A stretch of DNA of 51,113 nt, from positions 1-51,113 of the forward strand of contig CAYPQM010000022.1 of assembly GCA_964412845.1 (NCBI GenBank). The letters are read 5' to 3'. Origin of the DNA: JAWWPY01 sp964412845. Lineage in GTDB: Bacteria > Actinomycetota > Actinomycetes > Streptosporangiales > Streptosporangiaceae. Made by a program: the position numbers and the translations under genes. Below are positions 27,034 through 34,640 of this stretch, in pieces (position 1 is the stretch's first letter; every line of letters starts with the position of its first letter). Under the pieces are notes generated by a model. The model saw nothing but the letters and a program-made list of their open reading frames with translations. It did no database searches and was not told the origin of the DNA.

Positions 27034-28251
27034 CTACCTTTTCTGGGTCGGCTCAGCGCCGGCGCCGCCCGCCGGAACCGTTGACCCGTTGACGTCCTCT
27101 GGCGGCAGTCCAGCGGCAGGTGGCTGGCCGCCGGGCGGTTCCTGGCGCCGCCTGCCGGGCCGCGGCGGGCCCAGTTCCTCCCGTACCTGCGCGACCCCCG
27201 CCACCATGGCCCGCAGCTTGGCCCGTGCGACATCGGTGGGCAGGTGGCGCAGCCCGCAGTCTGGGTTCACCACCAGCCGGTCGGCTGGGATGAATTCAAG
27301 GGCGCGGTGGATCCGGGACGCGACCAGTTCCGGCGATTCCACCTCGGCGGTCTTGACGTCGATAACGCCGAGCCCGACGGGGCGGTCCCACGCGTACTGC
27401 TTGAACAACCGCAGGTCGCCGGGCCCTTTGCGGGCGAACTCGAGCACCAGGAGGTCCACCTGCGCGGCCAGGATCGGGGGGAAGAGAAAGTCATAGTGGC
27501 CTTCCCACAACGGCCGGGCGTAGCGGTTGCCGTAGCACACGTGCAGCGCCCAGGTCGCTTCGACACCAGCGGTGACGATGTTGACGGCCTCGATCGCCAG
27601 CTCCGCTGCCTCCGGGTAACCGGCCAGAAAGGGCTCGTCGATCTGCAGGAGATCGGCGCCGCTGTCAGCCAGCTCGCGCGCCGCCGCGTTGAGCCACCGC
27701 GCCAGGGCCCGGACGAGGTCGGCGGGATCGCTGTACGCCGTGTTGCGGATCCGGCGTGACAGTGAGAACGGGCCGGTGAAGGAGAACTTGATCGGCCGAT
27801 CCGTCTGCTCGCGGGTGAACGCGAAGTCCGCGGCGAGGCCTAGCCCGGAACCATCCGGGTCGGGCAGCAGCCGGGTCACCGCCGCGTCGTAGTAGTCGTA
27901 GTAGTCGGTCTTGGCCCGTTGCGGGATGTCCACGCCGGGAATGCGGATCAGCAGGTAATCGATGTCGTTGTCGCGGCGCAGCTCTCCGTCCGAGACGATG
28001 TCGATGCCCGCGATCTCCTGGTCCTTGAGCGCTGCCTTGATGGCGACGTTATGGATCTCGTTCAGGTGCTGGGCGCTGATCCGGCGCTGGTAGTAGTCGG
28101 TCTTCAGCCGCCCGAGCCACTCGGGAACCGAGTAGGAGCCGACCACCGTGGTGGGCAGCAGCCTGCTCCCCGGCGTAGCCGCCAGCGGGCGGCCCCGGCC
28201 CGGAGGCGTGCGGCCCGGAGGCGTGCGGCCAGCGGAACTGCGCGCGGCCAT
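27034..28251 (-). CDS. Core-MetE-like zinc methyltransferase
   Basis: This 405-residue protein has only the C-terminal catalytic barrel of cobalamin-independent methionine synthase. Zinc ligands are H237, C239, E271 and C332 (ALHVCYGN, LVLEFAR, VNPDCGL). LLPTTVVGSYSVPEW near residue 31 and LLQIDEPFL near 201 are typical. Proteins lacking the MetE N-half often take methyl from a corrinoid or another small donor, so the methyl-THF route is unproven. The first 30 residues are low-complexity with RTPPG repeats, so the true start may be later. It sits 5 bases after the methyltransferase gene and 10 before metK. Confidence 0.85.
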   Translation of the reverse strand: MAARSSAGRTPPGRTPPGRGRPLAATPGSRLLPTTVVGSYSVPEWLGRLKTDYYQRRISAQHLNEIHNVAIKAALKDQEIAGIDIVSDGELRRDNDIDYLLIRIPGVDIPQRAKTDYYDYYDAAVTRLLPDPDGSGLGLAADFAFTREQTDRPIKFSFTGPFSLSRRIRNTAYSDPADLVRALARWLNAAARELADSGADLLQIDEPFLAGYPEAAELAIEAVNIVTAGVEATWALHVCYGNRYARPLWEGHYDFLFPPILAAQVDLLVLEFARKGPGDLRLFKQYAWDRPVGLGVIDVKTAEVESPELVASRIHRALEFIPADRLVVNPDCGLRHLPTDVARAKLRAMVAGVAQVREELGPPRPGRRRQEPPGGQPPAAGLPPEDVNGSTVPAGGAGAEPTQKR

Positions 28252-28256
28252 GGCGA

Positions 28257-29747
28257 TCAGTCCCGTACCTGTGCGGTGAGCGTCTTGACATTGGCGTCCG
28301 GGCGTCCGCTGAAGGGCGCGATCTGGACGTCGAAGCCGCGCCGGTTGCCGATGAGCTGGAGCAGCGGGCCGTTGACCCAGTTGACCACGGAGCCGTCGTA
28401 CTTGCCGGGCCCGTGGAACCCGACGTGGTACTGGCCTGGCTCGGTGAGGAACAGGTCGTGGCACAGCAGGCGGCCGAACGGGTGGATCAGCGGCAGGGTG
28501 TCGTCGAAACTGGCCAGCGCGCCGTTGCTGACGTGCATCCGGATGTCGCCGCTGCCCAGAAGCGGGCGCAGGATCTCCCCGGTCAGGGTCGGTGAGACAC
28601 GGTAGCTGTCGAGCCCCTCCATCGGTGCGTAACGCTCTTCCAAGCACAGTGCGGTCCAGATCTCCCGCCAGAGCGACACCGCCGCGTCGACGTGCGGGAG
28701 ATGCTGGGGGGCGGCCTCGGCCAGCAGGTCCGGTCCCAGCCGGAGCAGCCGCTCGATGAGCGCGCCCAGCTGGCCGGCCGGGATGTCGTGGCGGGCGGCG
28801 ATCTGGACGGCATCCTCGTCACGGACGTAGGCGCGCACCTCGACCAGGTAGGGACGGCCCTGGATGCTGGCGACCTCGTCGGTGGGCAGATTGTCGTAGA
28901 CGTTGGAGATGTAGACCAGGAACGCCTTGCCCCGCAAGAACCCGAGGGTGACCTGAGGGCGGGTGGCGTCGAGCACGAAGGCGTTGACGCGGTCACCGTG
29001 CGGCCCCACCGTCTGCCGGGCACGGTCCAGGACGTGCGCTGAGTAGTCGCCCATCAGGTAGTGCAGACGGCGGTAGTAGTCGCGTCCGTGCGTCCGGTCG
29101 AGGGCGGCGAACGCGTCGAGCCACGTCCGGGCCTGGTTGCCGTTGCCAACGCCGAGCTCGACCACATACAGCTCCTCGGGCAGGGCATGGCGCGCGTCCA
29201 GCTCATCCCACACCCGGAACAGCTCGAGAATCAGCTCCGCCGCGGTCTCGGAGTTACGGGCATCGCTTTCGCCGCCGGGCAGGGCCTGTTCGTACTCCCG
29301 GCCGGTGGCCTGCTCCCACCGCTTCAGCGCCTGCCAGTAGAGCGTGTTGAAGCGCCAGATGCAGCTTTCGCTGGCGGGCACCCACGGCTCCAGGATGATC
29401 TGCGCCGGATTCCCCCGGTTCGCGTGCTGCGCGAGCGCCGCCTTGATGCCCATCGCCGTCTCAGCGGCATCGCCGCAGCGGCGCAGGTCGACCGCTATCT
29501 CCAGGGCCGCCTCGGCGGCCCGCGGGTCGGCGCCTCCCGATCCGTGTGGGCGTTCGGCCAGCACCGGCCGGCAGCGGACCGGTTCGGCGAAGTTGCTCCG
29601 GTACTGAATCCAGTCGCAGACCACCCGGAGCCGGGCCAGGTCGACGTCGGTGGAACTCACGGCGTCAAACAGGGGCCCGAGCGCCGCCAGGATGTTCAGC
29701 TGGCCCGGACCGCGCAGCTTGCTGACCGGGCGGACGTCAATGTGCAT
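28257..29747 (-). CDS. Unrecognised SAM-dependent methyltransferase, MidA-like fold
   Basis: This 496-residue protein has a class I SAM-binding motif VVELGVGNGNQ at residues 195-205 and an acidic loop MGDYS near 232. A segment YISNVYDNLP at 279-288 resembles the motif IV region of the MidA/PF02636 group. Residues 1-180 and 320-496 do not match anything I recall. It overlaps metF by 11 bases and precedes the core-MetE gene by 5, so it is embedded in a methyl-supply operon. The acceptor is unknown. It could use the SAM made by its operon, or work on a folate or corrinoid partner. Confidence 0.65.
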   Translation of the reverse strand: MHIDVRPVSKLRGPGQLNILAALGPLFDAVSSTDVDLARLRVVCDWIQYRSNFAEPVRCRPVLAERPHGSGGADPRAAEAALEIAVDLRRCGDAAETAMGIKAALAQHANRGNPAQIILEPWVPASESCIWRFNTLYWQALKRWEQATGREYEQALPGGESDARNSETAAELILELFRVWDELDARHALPEELYVVELGVGNGNQARTWLDAFAALDRTHGRDYYRRLHYLMGDYSAHVLDRARQTVGPHGDRVNAFVLDATRPQVTLGFLRGKAFLVYISNVYDNLPTDEVASIQGRPYLVEVRAYVRDEDAVQIAARHDIPAGQLGALIERLLRLGPDLLAEAAPQHLPHVDAAVSLWREIWTALCLEERYAPMEGLDSYRVSPTLTGEILRPLLGSGDIRMHVSNGALASFDDTLPLIHPFGRLLCHDLFLTEPGQYHVGFHGPGKYDGSVVNWVNGPLLQLIGNRRGFDVQIAPFSGRPDANVKTLTAQVRD

Positions 29748-30789
29748 GGCCGCTCCCTGGGCCGGATGGGCCAGCCGCCGGGCCGCTTCCGTCCGGGGCC
29801 AGGGCCGCGGGTACCGCCGGCTCCCGCTGCCGGATTCCCGCCTGGCTGAGGATCTCCGGAATCCCCTGCTCGAAGCCCGGCGCCATCACGTGGATGCCGC
29901 GGACCCCCGGTACCTGGAGAACCTGCAGGATGATCTCCACGCATATCCGCAGTCCCTCGTCGGCGACCTGGTCCGCCGGCACGCGGCGCAGTCGCCTGGC
30001 GATCTCGTCCGGGACGTGCACACCCGGCACGTTGGCGGACATGTGTTCCAGGGCCCGCAGCGAGCGGATCGGCCCCACGCCGGCCAGGACCCGGCAGCGC
30101 TGGTCCAATCCGAGGTCGCGGACCTCCGTCATCCACTGCGCGAACGCGGCGACGTCAAACACGAATTGCGTCTGCACGAACTCCGCGCCTGCCTCGACCT
30201 TCTTGCCGAGCCTGGCGGCACGGAACCGGGCCGGCGGGGCGGCGGGGTTTTCCACGGCACCGATCAGCCACTGCGGCGGGGGGTCCAGCCTGCGGCCGGA
30301 CATCAGGCGGCCTTCATCCCGCATGGTCCGGGCCGTCCACAGGAGCTGGACGCTGTCGATGTCGAACACTGGCTTGGCTTCGGGGTGGTCGCCGAACCGC
30401 GGGTGATCGCCGGTCATCAGCAATACATTGGGCACGCCCAGGGCGGCCGCCGACAGCAAGTCGGACTGGAGCGCGATGCGGTTGCGGTCGCGGCAGGTGA
30501 GCTGCATGACCGGCTCGACCCCCGCGGCCAGCGCCAGCAGGCTGCCGGCCCAGTTTGACAACCGCACGAACGCGCTCTGGTTGTCCGTGATGTTGACCGC
30601 GTCCACCCAGCCGCGCAGTGGCGCCGTCTTCCGGCGGATCGCGTCCGGGTCGGCTCCCCGGGGCGGGCCGATCTCGGCGGTCACCGCGATCTCACCCGAT
30701 TCCAGGCGGCGGCGCAGCCCAGGTCCACCGGGTGCGGCCCGGCCAGGTGCGGCCCGGCCGCCAGCAGGCCAGGCCGGCGCGGGGATCAT
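29737..30789 (-). CDS. metF: Methylenetetrahydrofolate reductase
   Basis: This 350-residue MTHFR barrel interconverts 5,10-methylene-THF and 5-methyl-THF. The catalytic glutamate is E39 in TAEIGPPRGAD. TCRDRNR at 98-104 and LLMTGDHP at 123-130 form the folate/FAD site, and QTQFVFD follows. ATG 30789 overlaps the metV-like stop as ATGA. The pairing with a MetV-like cysteine protein resembles the MetFV enzymes of acetogens, not the stand-alone NADH enzyme. The proline/alanine-rich ends (residues 1-25 and 325-350) are probably disordered. Confidence 0.88.
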   Translation of the reverse strand: MIPAPAWPAGGRAAPGRAAPGGPGLRRRLESGEIAVTAEIGPPRGADPDAIRRKTAPLRGWVDAVNITDNQSAFVRLSNWAGSLLALAAGVEPVMQLTCRDRNRIALQSDLLSAAALGVPNVLLMTGDHPRFGDHPEAKPVFDIDSVQLLWTARTMRDEGRLMSGRRLDPPPQWLIGAVENPAAPPARFRAARLGKKVEAGAEFVQTQFVFDVAAFAQWMTEVRDLGLDQRCRVLAGVGPIRSLRALEHMSANVPGVHVPDEIARRLRRVPADQVADEGLRICVEIILQVLQVPGVRGIHVMAPGFEQGIPEILSQAGIRQREPAVPAALAPDGSGPAAGPSGPGSGHAH

Positions 30790-31379
30790 GGCCCGCCCGC
30801 TGTCGTGGCGGGTGGCGCGGGCCGCCAGATGCCTGGTGCCGCCAGGTCATCGCCTTCGGTCCACAGGCCGTCATCCCGGCCCTGCCAGTAGTTGACCCAC
30901 GAGCTCTGCCCCCGCAGCCGGTGGTCGATGGGGCGCTGCAACCGGCGCAGATCGGCGACCCGCCCTTGCTGGTCGGCCCGTTCGTAGGCCACCAGCCACA
31001 CGCACCGCATGCCGGGGTACACCTCGCAGGAGCCATCGATGCCGACTCCGCCGCAGGGGCCGTTGCGCAACTGCTTGGGACAGGTCATCGGGCAGGCGTA
31101 GCCGGTGACCGGGAGCGTGCACTGACCGCACATCCGGCATCCGAAGATGGCGCCCTTCGCTGCCTTTTCCGTAGCCGTGAAGATCCCGTAGCGCCGCGTG
31201 GACACCTCGAGCCAGCCAGCCAGCCTCCGGTAGAACGGGCCCGGCATCAGCAGGCGCTGAATCCGGTAGAGCAGTGACGCCGCCAGCCTCGGCTGCCTGG
31301 GCCGTGGCCATGCCGCCGCGCCGCTTGCGTGGCCACCTGGACGGCGCGCGGCCCAGGTGATGTCCCTGAGCGGGTTCAC
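30786..31379 (-). CDS. MetV-like cysteine-rich partner of MTHFR
   Basis: This 197-residue protein matches the methylene-tetrahydrofolate reductase C-terminal (MetV) type. Eight cysteines lie at 81, 84, 87, 96, 100, 109, 118 and 126 (CRMCGQC, CPMTC, NGPCGG), fit to bind zinc or an iron-sulfur cluster. In acetogens MetV is the electron-transfer partner of MetF. GTG 31379 follows AAGGAG ten bases upstream. The gene overlaps metF by four bases and starts 39 bases after purU. Its presence in an aerobic actinomycete operon suggests an electron carrier other than NADH for MTHFR. Confidence 0.78.
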   Translation of the reverse strand: MNPLRDITWAARRPGGHASGAAAWPRPRQPRLAASLLYRIQRLLMPGPFYRRLAGWLEVSTRRYGIFTATEKAAKGAIFGCRMCGQCTLPVTGYACPMTCPKQLRNGPCGGVGIDGSCEVYPGMRCVWLVAYERADQQGRVADLRRLQRPIDHRLRGQSSWVNYWQGRDDGLWTEGDDLAAPGIWRPAPPATTAGGP

Positions 31380-31418
31380 CCGCGGTCAGCTCCTTCCCTC
31401 AGCTGCATGAGCCGGGCG

Positions 31419-32342
31419 TCAGGCAAAAACGATGGTCTTGTTCTGGTGCACGATCACCCGGTCCTCCAGATGCCAGGCGACGGCGCGGGCCAGCACGGCC
31501 CGTTCGACGTGGCGCCCCAGCCGGCGCAGGTCCGTCACGGAGCATCGGTGGTCAACCCGGACGATGTCCTGCTCGATAATCGGCCCGGCGTCCAGTTCCG
31601 CCGTTACGTAATGCGCCGTCGCGCCGATCAGCTTGACACCGTGATCGGCAGCCTGCTGGTAAGGGTTGGCGCCGACGAACGCCGGCAGGAAGCTATGGTG
31701 AATGTTGATAATGGGCCCGGTGAATTCGGATAGGAAGCGCGGCGAGAGAATTTGCATGTAGCGGGCCAGGATGACCAGGTCCACTCCGTCGGCCAGGAGC
31801 TTGAGCTGGGCGCTCTCCGCCTCGTCTTTATTCTTGCGGGTGACCGGGATGTGGTGGAACGGTATGCCCCACCATGCGGCAACGTCCGCAGCGTCCAGAT
31901 GGTTGGCTATAACCATCCGGATGTCGGCTCTCAGCTCACCTCCATGAGCTCGTGACAGGATTTCCTGGAGGACGTGGTCAGATTTCGACACCATGATGGC
32001 CACCCGCTTCAGCTCGCTGGCCTGGGTCATGCTCCAGTGCATGGCGGCCCGGTCAGCAAGCTCGGCGAACCGCTCCGCCAGGTCACCGAGACGGTCAGCG
32101 AGGCCGTCCCGGCAAAATTCGAGCCGGAGAAAGAATGTGCCGCCGAACGGATCGGTGGAGTACTGCTGCGATTCGGTGATGTTTGCGCCATAGCTGGCTA
32201 GCAGGTTTGATACCGCGGCAACAATGCCAGGCTGGTCCGGGCAGGTGATCAGAAGGCGCCAGATCTGCGTATCGCGGTCATCGATCTGGTGCTTTTCCCG
32301 CCGCGCGGCGGGCCTGCGCGAAAACCTGACATTGGTTTCCAC
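31419..32342 (-). CDS. purU: Formyltetrahydrofolate deformylase
   Basis: This enzyme hydrolyses 10-formyl-THF to formate and THF. The N-terminal ACT-like regulatory domain reads LLITCPDQPGIVAAVSNLL. The catalytic formyltransferase domain holds INIHHSFLPAFVGANPY with the essential Asn/His, and IEQDIVRVDH with the aspartate. GTG 32342 is chosen because GGAGG lies four bases upstream, giving 307 residues, slightly long for PurU. It is the first gene of the six-gene operon. PurU next to metF is a known arrangement for methyl-THF oxidation, as in chloromethane degraders. Confidence 0.9.
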   Translation of the reverse strand: METNVRFSRRPAARREKHQIDDRDTQIWRLLITCPDQPGIVAAVSNLLASYGANITESQQYSTDPFGGTFFLRLEFCRDGLADRLGDLAERFAELADRAAMHWSMTQASELKRVAIMVSKSDHVLQEILSRAHGGELRADIRMVIANHLDAADVAAWWGIPFHHIPVTRKNKDEAESAQLKLLADGVDLVILARYMQILSPRFLSEFTGPIINIHHSFLPAFVGANPYQQAADHGVKLIGATAHYVTAELDAGPIIEQDIVRVDHRCSVTDLRRLGRHVERAVLARAVAWHLEDRVIVHQNKTIVFA

Positions 32343-32466
32343 GCTGCCTCCGGACAAACCCGCTGAGCATGCTCTTGCCACCGATGACACCGGCCACCTA
32401 CAGCGAGTGTGCAATGCGGCGCGGCCTTAACGCACCAGGTACCGGCACAATCTTGCTCGTCAGGAC

Positions 32467-32484
32467 TTTGTGATCAGTCACAAA
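32467..32484. promoter_or_regulatory. Dyad upstream of the purU operon
   Basis: TTTGTGATCAGTCACAAA is a perfect dyad with 7-base arms and a 4-base spacer, about 125 bases upstream of the purU start. It is the most conspicuous element in 32343-32628, which holds no gene. The half-site resembles those of CRP-family or GntR-family regulators, but the spacing differs from the CRP consensus. Confidence 0.5.
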
Positions 32485-32628
32485 ACGGCGGACCGCACGT
32501 CGAGCCGCGCACAGCCCCGGAGCACATGCCAGGGCTCCGGCAAAGTCGTCGTTTAGCAGTTCATGATCGACCGTTAGTCATGCTGCCGGCTCCTGCTACC
32601 TGGGTCCGGGCATCACAACCTGGGAAGA

Positions 32629-33657
32629 TCAATTGTCTCCGGGCAGCCGGGAATCCCACGCGGCCAGCACCTGCTGCTCTTTATTGCTGGCTAGACCGAG
32701 TGGCGGGGTGCCGGGCGCGGTCTGGACCGCGCCGCCTGACTGCAACCACTCCCAGGTGTCCCGGACCGAGTCGCCGAACGGGCGGGTGCGCAGTCCTGCC
32801 GCTTTCGCTGAAGCGCCGGACGCGGCCCAGAAACCGGCGGCGTCCGGCACGTTCGGGATCCACAGTGGAAGCTCGGCCCATGGCAGTACCCCTTGAGAGA
32901 ACAGGAAACCCTCGTCCATCCACACCGGAGTGGCGTCCGAACCAGTTGCCTGCACGCAGTTGTCAATTAGCTGGCCCATCGTGGTGTTCGGCTCGTCCGG
33001 GACGACGTTGTGGATGCCGCCTGCCTGCGCCTCGACCTGGTCCAGCACGAATGCCGAGACGTCACGCACGTCGATCAGCTGCAGGCGGCGGGCGGGGTCG
33101 CCTGGCGCAATCACCCGGCCGGCCTCGGCGATCCTGGTGAGCCACCATGGCAACTGGCCCAGGTTGTCGTGTGGTCCCACGATCGACCCGGCGCGCGCGA
33201 CCAGGGAGGCGCCAAGCCCGTAGGCCTGTTCGACCGCCAGTTCGCAGCCGCGTTTGTGAACGCGCAATTTCTCGAAGTCGCCCGGGTCACCGTCCTCGTC
33301 CGCCACGCCAGGCCAGGTCGCGGCCGACTCGTCCACCGAAGCGGTGTGCCAGGTCTGGTAGACCGCTGTGCTCGAGACGAACGCGTAGAAGGGGGCCGAC
33401 CCGGCCATTGCCCGCGCGGTGCGCAGGACGTGCGCCGGTACCAGGCCACCCGGGTCGATAACCGCGTCGAAACAACGCCCGGCGAGCGGCTGGACGCCCT
33501 CGTCGGTAGACCGGTCGCCGCGAAGCGCTTCGACGCCGTCGATGTCTTTGCCGGTCAGCCCGCGGTTGAAGGTCGTGACCTCGTGTCCCCGGCCGAGGGC
33601 GTCGTCCACGATCGTGCGTCCGACAAACGACGTTCCGCCAATGACCAATAGCCTCAT
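32629..33657 (-). CDS. NAD-dependent epimerase/reductase-like protein
   Basis: This 342-residue extended SDR begins with the nucleotide motif MRLLVIGGTSFVG. SSTAVYQTW holds the catalytic-type Ser, and RLQLIDVRDVSAFVL follows, as in atypical SDRs of the isoflavone-reductase/epimerase type. A complete YxxxK is not obvious (FEKLRVHKRGCE has replaced it). ATG 33657 follows GGTGGG. It is divergent from an unknown regulator-like gene and shares with it an operator-rich intergenic region. The substrate is unknown. Confidence 0.75.
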   Translation of the reverse strand: MRLLVIGGTSFVGRTIVDDALGRGHEVTTFNRGLTGKDIDGVEALRGDRSTDEGVQPLAGRCFDAVIDPGGLVPAHVLRTARAMAGSAPFYAFVSSTAVYQTWHTASVDESAATWPGVADEDGDPGDFEKLRVHKRGCELAVEQAYGLGASLVARAGSIVGPHDNLGQLPWWLTRIAEAGRVIAPGDPARRLQLIDVRDVSAFVLDQVEAQAGGIHNVVPDEPNTTMGQLIDNCVQATGSDATPVWMDEGFLFSQGVLPWAELPLWIPNVPDAAGFWAASGASAKAAGLRTRPFGDSVRDTWEWLQSGGAVQTAPGTPPLGLASNKEQQVLAAWDSRLPGDN

Positions 33658-33681
33658 GTTCCCACCATGTTGGTTGCGGTT

Positions 33682-33732
33682 GACAACGGATGTTGTCGCA
33701 TGCACCATGGTGGTGTCGTAAACAAATGTTGT
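33682..33732. promoter_or_regulatory. Pair of GACAAC/GTTGTC dyads in a divergent intergenic region
   Basis: A perfect dyad GACAACGGATGTTGTC occupies 33682-33697. A second, shorter dyad ACAAATGTTGT is at 33722-33732. They share the half-site TTGT and lie in the 87 bases between the divergent epimerase and the regulator-like gene. This suits autoregulation by the 33745 product. Confidence 0.55.
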
Positions 33733-33744
33733 CAAGGAGCCGCC

Positions 33745-34578
33745 GTGCGAGGCATGTCCGACGCGCAACGCACCGATTTGACCGCCGCCGTTGAGCAGCT
33801 GGCGTGGACGGTGGTGCGGGAAAGTCTGGGGCTCGAACCGGATGCGGGGCCTCGCCCGGACCTGCCGGACGCGGACCTGCGGCAGATGTGGCTGGCCGCG
33901 CTGGCCTCGTTGCTGGCGATCCGGGACACCGCGGAACAGCTGGCCGCGTCCGCCGCGCTGTCCGCGGCACAGCGCGGCGCCGACTATCCCGCGATCGGTT
34001 ACGCGGCCGGGATGACCAGGCAAGGCGCCCGGCGCAAGTGGCCAGGTCTGGCCGGGCTGAGTGATGAACGGCAGCGCAAGCTCACATGGTGGGACAGCCG
34101 CGGGGATCAGTTCGCGCAGTGTGTCCGGGCCGTGCTAACGACCTCAGGGGAAGGGCCACGCCTGGCCGCGCTGCGTGACCGGCTCGACGACATCGAGCAT
34201 GCATCACCAGCACAGCGAATCGACGCATTCGACATGGCGCTGGTGGACGCGGTGGCGGTGGCGGTGGGCGCTCCCACGCCCGCCGAGCCGACCGCGGCGC
34301 ACGCGAGCGGGCTGCTCGCCGCGTTGACCGCCGACGCGTATGCCGCCATGAACAGCCATTCGTCCTTGGTGAGCCGTGCGGACCTCGGCTGCGGGACCGA
34401 CGCCTGCCCCTCGGAGCCGATCGTGGAACTATGGCGCCCTGACTTCGGCCACCGGGCCGTGCCTGCCTGCCGCGAGCACGCCGTCGAGGCCCTCGGGCAG
34501 CCGGCCACCAGGATCGTGGCCGCTTACCAGCCAGACGTCGCGCTCTCGGTGTTCGCCGAAGCGCACGGCGAAGGCTAA
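33745..34578 (+). CDS. Unknown protein with HTH-like segment and cysteine/histidine cluster
   Basis: The product has 277 residues. GTG 33745 is preferred over ATG 33754 because AGGAG at 33735-33739 is five bases upstream. Residues 81-101 (YPAIGYAAGMTRQGARRKWP) look like a helix-turn-helix found in actinomycete proteins that probe DNA. Near the C-terminus, CGTDAC and PACREH could form a small metal site. I do not recognise the family. Dyads directly upstream and the divergent epimerase suggest a local regulator. Confidence 0.6.
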   Translation: MRGMSDAQRTDLTAAVEQLAWTVVRESLGLEPDAGPRPDLPDADLRQMWLAALASLLAIRDTAEQLAASAALSAAQRGADYPAIGYAAGMTRQGARRKWPGLAGLSDERQRKLTWWDSRGDQFAQCVRAVLTTSGEGPRLAALRDRLDDIEHASPAQRIDAFDMALVDAVAVAVGAPTPAEPTAAHASGLLAALTADAYAAMNSHSSLVSRADLGCGTDACPSEPIVELWRPDFGHRAVPACREHAVEALGQPATRIVAAYQPDVALSVFAEAHGEG

Positions 34579-34640
34579 TGGCGATCGATCACCTCGTTTG
34601 CTGGGTGGGGATCAGGGCTCGCGGCGTCAGTCGGGCGGGG

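Noticed and set aside
32343..32628. SAM or THF riboswitch upstream of purU
   Set aside because: No conserved riboswitch core could be recognised by eye; only a protein-type dyad is clear. A covariance-model scan (Infernal/Rfam) would decide.
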